Positions 6,331 to 9,606 of a stretch of 9,606 bases of DNA are shown one piece after another. Source of the stretch: Chloroflexota bacterium (GTDB lineage Bacteria; Chloroflexota; Anaerolineae; Anaerolineales; DRMV01); NCBI GenBank assembly GCA_013153135.1, contig JAADFA010000065.1:1-9606 (forward strand). The letters are read 5' to 3'. The position numbers were made by a program, and so were the translations under genes. Position 1 is the stretch's first letter. Each line of letters opens with the position of its first letter. The notes under the pieces are model-generated. The model saw nothing but the letters and a program-made list of their open reading frames with translations, had not been told where the DNA came from and searched no databases.

Positions 6331-7565
6331 GATGCCTCCTCTTCAACACCAAGGACCTGCCGGACCACCGCGTCCACCCGCGCGTCCACGTCGTCGGTAG
6401 TAGCCCAGAGATCGGGGGTGAGATCGGCCCCGCGCCAGCGCAAGGCCAGCCGCGCGGTGGCTTCCAGGTCCGCGCGCGTGACCTGTTCTCGGTTTTCTGC
6501 GGCCGCGTGGGCGCGCGCGGCTTCGAGCCACGCGTGCTCAGCCCGAGGCGAGGTCACGCCCAGGGTCTGCACCACGCGCACCGCAGCCCGTACCAGGGCT
6601 TCAGGCACTTGCACGCGCGGCAGACGCGCGCGAGCCGTGCGCAAGTCCGCGCGCAGGGCGTCGAGATCGTCCCGGAACAACGACGCGAAAGCGGCGGGGT
6701 CATCACGCCACGCGCGCAGATGTTCGTAAATTTGCACGCGCGCCTCCATCTCGTGAGGCGGTCGCATCACCGCGCGTAGTGCGAACCGTTCAAGCCAGCG
6801 CTGGGGCACCGGGGTTTGTGCTGGGTCCACACTGGCAACCAGGATGACGCGCGAGCGGTAGGATGCGGTCCAGCCTTGGCGATGGACGGTGTAATAGCCC
6901 ATGGCCGCGGCTTCGAGCACGGTTTCGAGCACGTGTGGGGGGTAGCGCGCGAGGTCATCCAGGTATACCACGTGCCCATCCGCGTGCGCAAGCAACCCCT
7001 TACGCACGCGTGGGGTTTGGTTGGCCGTGTTGGGGTGGCCCAACACGTCGTCCAGCGGGATGGTTGGGTCGAGTTCAATCACGCGCGCGGGGCTCTCCGT
7101 CGCGAGGGGCTCGCCTGCCTGGTACTTCCGCGCGCAATCTTCGCACACAGCCTCGAGGCCCCCACGCTCAATATCCTCAGGTAAACAGCCGTAATAGCAC
7201 AAGCTCCGCACCACGGGAGGGAGGATGGTAGCCAGGCTGCGGGCCAGGGTACTTTTGCCCGCGCCGCTTGGCCCGGCTAGCAACACGCCCCCGAGCCCAG
7301 GATGCACCACGCTAAGGAGCAACGCGGTCTGGGCTTCGCGCGCGGCCACCATGGCCAAAAAGGGGAATGGCACTACGTGGGCCCATCCAGCATCACCCCC
7401 AGACGTGCGCTCATAATCCCCCCGGCCAAGGACCCGGTCCATCAAATCCTTCAACGAGCGCACAGATGTGATCAGATCAGGCTTGGGTCCAAGGCTGAAG
7501 TGGGCCCGGGGCGCATCCGCGTCACCAATGAGCTCCCATCCCTCAGGCACATCATCGTGGCTCAT
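6327..7565 (-). CDS. ChlI/BchI-like (magnesium-chelatase subunit I type) AAA+ ATPase with four-Cys insert
   Basis: The 412-residue protein has a AAA+ core in the order seen in the Mg-chelatase I subunit. Walker A is GPSGAGKST (98-106), and the insert follows, with Cys123, Cys127, Cys141 and Cys144 (CYYGC...CEDC), a spacing suited to binding a metal such as zinc. Next come Walker B VVYLDD (199-204, Asp-Asp rather than Asp-Glu), sensor-1 region VILVASVDP (about 240-248) and a putative arginine finger in WLERFALR (R260). A helical lid with a basic Ala/Arg-rich segment (300-375) ends the protein. Family members act as hexameric motors with a VWA-domain partner, either in Mg insertion into protoporphyrin or in other remodelling jobs. 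No VWA or chelatase H subunit gene is in the window, so a role in pigment synthesis is not supported. Both ends overlap neighbours by ATGA (thioesterase before, rsmD after), so it is cotranslated with them. The start at 7565 has AAGAGGAG 5 nt upstream. Confidence 0.8.
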   Translation of the reverse strand: MSHDDVPEGWELIGDADAPRAHFSLGPKPDLITSVRSLKDLMDRVLGRGDYERTSGGDAGWAHVVPFPFLAMVAAREAQTALLLSVVHPGLGGVLLAGPSGAGKSTLARSLATILPPVVRSLCYYGCLPEDIERGGLEAVCEDCARKYQAGEPLATESPARVIELDPTIPLDDVLGHPNTANQTPRVRKGLLAHADGHVVYLDDLARYPPHVLETVLEAAAMGYYTVHRQGWTASYRSRVILVASVDPAQTPVPQRWLERFALRAVMRPPHEMEARVQIYEHLRAWRDDPAAFASLFRDDLDALRADLRTARARLPRVQVPEALVRAAVRVVQTLGVTSPRAEHAWLEAARAHAAAENREQVTRADLEATARLALRWRGADLTPDLWATTDDVDARVDAVVRQVLGVEEEAS

Positions 7566-8074
7566 GCCGACTCCTCTTGGGCCGCGGCCGTGCGTCGCAT
7601 TTGCGCGCGCTGCTGCAGCCGGAAGGCTTGCCGAGCTTTGGCTTGCTCCCAGCGTTGCCGCTGAGCCTCGGTCTCGAGCAACAGCGGTGGCACCGGTGTG
7701 GGCTTCCCGTGTTCATCCACGGCCACGTAAACCACGTACGCGGTGTTGGTGTGCACACGTTCGCCTGTAAGCGGGTTTTCGGCCACCACCTGGACTTCGA
7801 CCTCCATCGAGGTCCGGCCGACGTAGGACACTTCCGCGGTCAAAATGACCAAGTGCCCCAACCGAATGGGGTGCTGGAACATCATTTGGTCCACCGCGAC
7901 GGTGACCACGCGATGCCCCGCGTGGCGGGTCGCGGCCAAGGCGCCGGCTTCGTCAACCAGTTTCATAATCACGCCACCGTGCACAGTACCCAAGTTGTTT
8001 GCGTGCTGGGGCTGCATCAATTGTGCCAGGGTAATGCGTGATGCGCTTACCGGTTTCGGTTCTAAAGAAGCCAC
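7562..8074 (-). CDS. Hotdog-fold acyl-CoA thioesterase (ACOT7/YciA type)
   Basis: It hydrolyses acyl-CoA thioesters to free acid and CoA, in the cytoplasm. The 170-residue protein has one hotdog domain (about 10-122). The active-site segment NNLGTVHGG...KLVDEAG (26-44) matches the ACOT7/BACH pattern and carries both an Asn (26/27) and an acidic pair (D41, E42) at the positions used by this family. Later strands VVTVAVDQMMF (56-66) and LTGERVHTNTAYVVYVAV (102-119) complete the fold. A basic helical tail of about 35 residues (135-170) follows. The start is GTG at 8074 with AAGGAGG 5 nt upstream. The frame is open far upstream (to 9157) only because it lies antisense to the M20 gene. First gene of the operon; its TGA overlaps the next ATG. 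Related single-domain enzymes form oligomers. Acyl specificity cannot be told. Confidence 0.88.
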   Translation of the reverse strand: MASLEPKPVSASRITLAQLMQPQHANNLGTVHGGVIMKLVDEAGALAATRHAGHRVVTVAVDQMMFQHPIRLGHLVILTAEVSYVGRTSMEVEVQVVAENPLTGERVHTNTAYVVYVAVDEHGKPTPVPPLLLETEAQRQRWEQAKARQAFRLQQRAQMRRTAAAQEESA

Positions 8075-8079
8075 CCGTT

Positions 8080-8086
8080 CCTCCTT
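8080..8086 (-). promoter_or_regulatory. Shine-Dalgarno fixing the GTG start of the thioesterase
   Basis: AAGGAGG, 5 nt from GTG at 8074. It rules out the long upstream extension of the reading frame, which has no comparable site and would run antisense through the neighbouring M20 gene. Confidence 0.85.
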
Positions 8087-8123
8087 CACTACCTCAAGGT
8101 TACATCTGTCCTGCTTGTAGAGG

Positions 8124-8129
8124 ATTATA
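8124..8129 (-). promoter_or_regulatory. -10 box of the thioesterase-chelatase-rsmD-ABC operon
   Basis: Perfect TATAAT on the minus strand, with transcription expected to start near 8117, about 43 nt before the GTG at 8074. The -35 region (about 8147-8152) is not recognisable (CCCGTG). No other promoter was noticed between the five downstream genes, so this is the likely operon promoter. Its upstream half overlaps the divergent M20 promoter. Confidence 0.55.
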
Positions 8130-8132
8130 CCG

Positions 8133-8160
8133 TTCCCATCCAGGGCCACGGGAGTATAAT
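8133..8160 (+). promoter_or_regulatory. Promoter of the M20 hydrolase gene
   Basis: Perfect TATAAT at 8155-8160, with a weak -35 TTCCCA (8133-8138, four of six matches) and a 16-bp spacer. Transcription should start near 8167, leaving about 25 nt of leader before the ATG at 8192, which contains AAGGAGG. The -10 is the inverted copy of the minus-strand -10 (ATTATAC/GTATAAT arms). Confidence 0.58.
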
Positions 8161-8191
8161 ACCGGCCAGACTTTCGGCAAGGAGGCGCATC

Positions 8192-9409
8192 ATGGATGAA
8201 CAAAAGGTGCGCGCGGTGCAAGCCCGTGTCGCGGACCAAGAGGAGGCTATCCTCAAGTTTTTGCGTGAGATCATCGCGATCCCAAGCATGGATAGCTACC
8301 TCAAAGACGTAGGCGAACGTATCATCGCGGAGCTCAAGGCCCTGGGCTTTGACGAAGCACGCTTCGACAAGATGGGCAACATCGTGGGACGCATCGGGAA
8401 CGGCCCGCGGGTCCTGGTTTACGACTCCCACGTGGATACAGTCGGCATCGGCGACCCTGACGAATGGGAATGGGACCCCTTCGAGGGGAAGGTCGAAAAC
8501 GGGATCTTGTACGCGCGCGGCGCGGCGGACGAGAAGTCCAGCACGCCGGGTATGGTATATGGTCTGGCCATCGCGCGCGACCTGGGTCTGCTGGATGGCT
8601 GGACCGTGTATTACTTTGGCAACATGGAAGAATGGTGCGACGGCCTCGCGCCGCGCGCCTTCGTTGAGGTCGACCCCGGCATCAAGCCCGATTTTGTCGT
8701 CATCGGCGAGCCGACCAAGCTCCAGGTTTACCGCGGGCACAAGGGCCGCGTAGAGATGAAGGTAGTGGCCAAAGGCAAGAGCGCGCACGCGGCCAGCAAT
8801 CATTTGGGCGACAACGCCATTTATCGCCTGTTGCCCATCATCGCAGGCATCCGGGATATGGAGCCGCAGCTGGGCGATCACCCCTTCTTGGGCCACGGCA
8901 AAATCACGGTCACGGATATGCATGTCAAGACCGCGAGCATCAACGCGGTGCCGGACGAGGCGGTGATTTACATCGACCGCCGCCTCACGTTGGGCGAAAC
9001 CAAAGAGGAAGCCGTGCGCCAGGTCGAGGCCCTTATTCCCGAGGAGAGCAAAGGCAAAGTATGGGTCGAGGTGCTCCAATACGCCGAGCCTTCGTACACG
9101 GGCTTTGTGCTTCCTGTGGAGAAATACTACCCGCCTTGGCTGCTGGAGGAATCGCACCCTGTCGTGCGCGCAGGCCAGACCACCCGACAGCGCATCGGCC
9201 TGCCCGACGCACCCGCGGGCAAATGGGACTTCTCAACCAACGGTACATATTGGGCAGGGGTCGCGGGCATCCCCAGCATCGGTTTTGGCCCGGGCGACGA
9301 GATTTACGCGCATACAGTGCTCGACCAGGTCCCCCTGGCTGAGGTGGTCAAGGCCACAGAGTTTTACGCGCTCTTCCCCGCGGTGCTGCGAGAAGTTCTC
9401 GGCGCATAG
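8192..9409 (+). CDS. ygeY: M20-family metallohydrolase, YgeY type (ArgE/DapE/carboxypeptidase-like)
   Basis: A cytoplasmic di-zinc amidohydrolase of 405 residues. The catalytic domain holds the M20 set: H80 and D82 (DSHVD), D113 (ARGAADEK), the general base/metal Glu pair E146-E147 (MEEWCDG), E173 (GEPTKLQVYRGHKGR) and H374 (YAHT). The dimerisation lid (about 180-290) carries SAHA with H199. Several stretches match E. coli YgeY as I remember it: IDRRLTLGET (261-270), PSYTGFVLPVEKYYP (300-314), KWDFSTNG (344-351) and IGFGPGDE (363-370). YgeY is the 'selenium metabolism-linked hydrolase' in the E. coli ygeWXY-hyuA region; its substrate is not settled. No selenium or purine-catabolism gene is nearby here. 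In E. coli the Glu pair is followed by Asp (EED), here by Trp. ATG at 8192 has AAGGAGG 6 nt upstream. Monocistronic: its own promoter and terminator. Confidence 0.85.
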   Translation: MDEQKVRAVQARVADQEEAILKFLREIIAIPSMDSYLKDVGERIIAELKALGFDEARFDKMGNIVGRIGNGPRVLVYDSHVDTVGIGDPDEWEWDPFEGKVENGILYARGAADEKSSTPGMVYGLAIARDLGLLDGWTVYYFGNMEEWCDGLAPRAFVEVDPGIKPDFVVIGEPTKLQVYRGHKGRVEMKVVAKGKSAHAASNHLGDNAIYRLLPIIAGIRDMEPQLGDHPFLGHGKITVTDMHVKTASINAVPDEAVIYIDRRLTLGETKEEAVRQVEALIPEESKGKVWVEVLQYAEPSYTGFVLPVEKYYPPWLLEESHPVVRAGQTTRQRIGLPDAPAGKWDFSTNGTYWAGVAGIPSIGFGPGDEIYAHTVLDQVPLAEVVKATEFYALFPAVLREVLGA

Positions 9410-9434
9410 GCGCATTATATCCTGCGGAAACGGT

Positions 9435-9463
9435 AACGCCCGGCGCTCAGCCGGGCGTTTTTT
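9435..9463 (+). terminator. Rho-independent terminator of the M20 gene
   Basis: AACGCCCGGC, loop GCTCA, GCCGGGCGTT, then T's: a 10-bp perfect stem whose GC part is 8 bp, followed by six T's (9458-9463). It lies 25 bases after the TAG. On the minus strand the stem is followed only by TTACC, so it is mainly unidirectional, but it separates two convergent genes. Confidence 0.93.
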
Positions 9464-9496
9464 CTCGCCGCGTAAGTGGGGCAAAGGCTCCCTAGC

Positions 9497-9606
9497 TCAG
9501 CGGAACAGGTCGCGCTCGCGGGGGCGCAGCAGGTGCGCGAGGCGCCCTTCGGCCAGGGGGTAGGGGAACCCGCGCACGTGGACAACCGGCGTGCCCTCCG
9601 CGGCCT
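9497..9606 (-). CDS. cofE: C-terminal fragment of a CofE-like coenzyme F420-0:L-glutamate ligase (cut by the window edge)
   Basis: The last 35 residues of a minus-strand gene end at TGA (9497-9499); the start lies beyond 9606. The segment contains GTPVVHVRGFPYPLAEG and the terminal LLRPRERDLFR. Both resemble the end of CofE/FbiB-N proteins (TPVV-x-VRG, then L-L/V-RP-x-E-x-DLFR). CofE adds glutamate to F420-0 using GTP, in the cytoplasm. If right, the organism makes the deazaflavin coenzyme F420, as many Chloroflexota and Actinobacteria do. The gene converges on the M20 gene, with the terminator at 9435-9463 between them; no separate terminator for it is visible. The call rests on a short stretch recognised from memory. 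Confidence 0.62.
   Translation of the reverse strand, partial: AAEGTPVVHVRGFPYPLAEGRLAHLLRPRERDLFR

Noticed and set aside
8075..9157. Long N-terminal extension of the thioesterase frame (531 residues in total)
   Set aside because: It runs antisense through the M20 gene. The GTG at 8074 has an ideal Shine-Dalgarno and gives the normal family length, and the mapped -10 lies downstream of the extension's start.
9486..9560. tRNA-like start (GCTCCCTAGCTCAGCGG)
   Set aside because: The D-arm does not close, there is no TTC-type T-arm at the right distance and no acceptor stem. The stretch is explained by the CofE-like coding end.
1..9606. CRISPR array, insertion sequence or prophage
   Set aside because: No regularly spaced repeats of the right size, no transposase or integrase motifs, and no phage-like genes were found on either strand.

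Overview
The window comes from a high-GC bacterium. The gene content suggests a member of the Chloroflexota (Anaerolineae-like): a Chloroflexota-style RsmD, a YgeY-type M20 hydrolase, the tail of an F420 glutamate ligase, and a heterodimeric ABC exporter. The phylum is an inference from protein style, not from a marker gene. Most genes lie on the minus strand with strong Shine-Dalgarno sequences (AAGGAGG or GAGGAGG).

Layout from left to right. Positions 1-374 hold no gene; they contain a candidate leftward promoter, two families of short repeats, and a strong rho-independent terminator (310-343) that ends the next gene. Positions 375-1127 (minus) encode a 250-residue four-helix membrane protein of unknown function. 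It has its own near-consensus promoter, TTGACA-17-TAAAAT, and an 18-bp palindrome with a GAAC-N4-GTTC core (LexA/SOS-box type) fills the spacer. Positions 1215-1613 are intergenic, with only a doubtful 50-codon ORF.

Positions 8074 down to 1614 (minus) form a tightly packed five-gene operon: a hotdog acyl-CoA thioesterase, a ChlI/BchI-like AAA+ ATPase with a four-cysteine insert, the 16S rRNA methyltransferase RsmD, and two ABC exporter half-transporters. Junctions are 4-bp ATGA overlaps, a 6-bp gap and a 14-bp overlap. The two half-transporters have complementary degenerate motifs, so they should form one heterodimer with one consensus and one degenerate ATP site.

The operon is divergent from a YgeY-like M20 metallohydrolase at 8192-9409 (plus). 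The two TATAAT boxes face away from each other only 25 bp apart, so the promoters overlap. A textbook terminator (9435-9463) follows the hydrolase. The last 110 bases hold the C-terminus of a convergent gene resembling CofE, coenzyme F420-0:L-glutamate ligase.

The most unusual items are the putative DNA-damage-type operator controlling an unknown membrane protein, and the ABC pair. In that pair the large extracytoplasmic insert sits on the catalytically degenerate half, and the partner has lost the near-invariant signature glycine.
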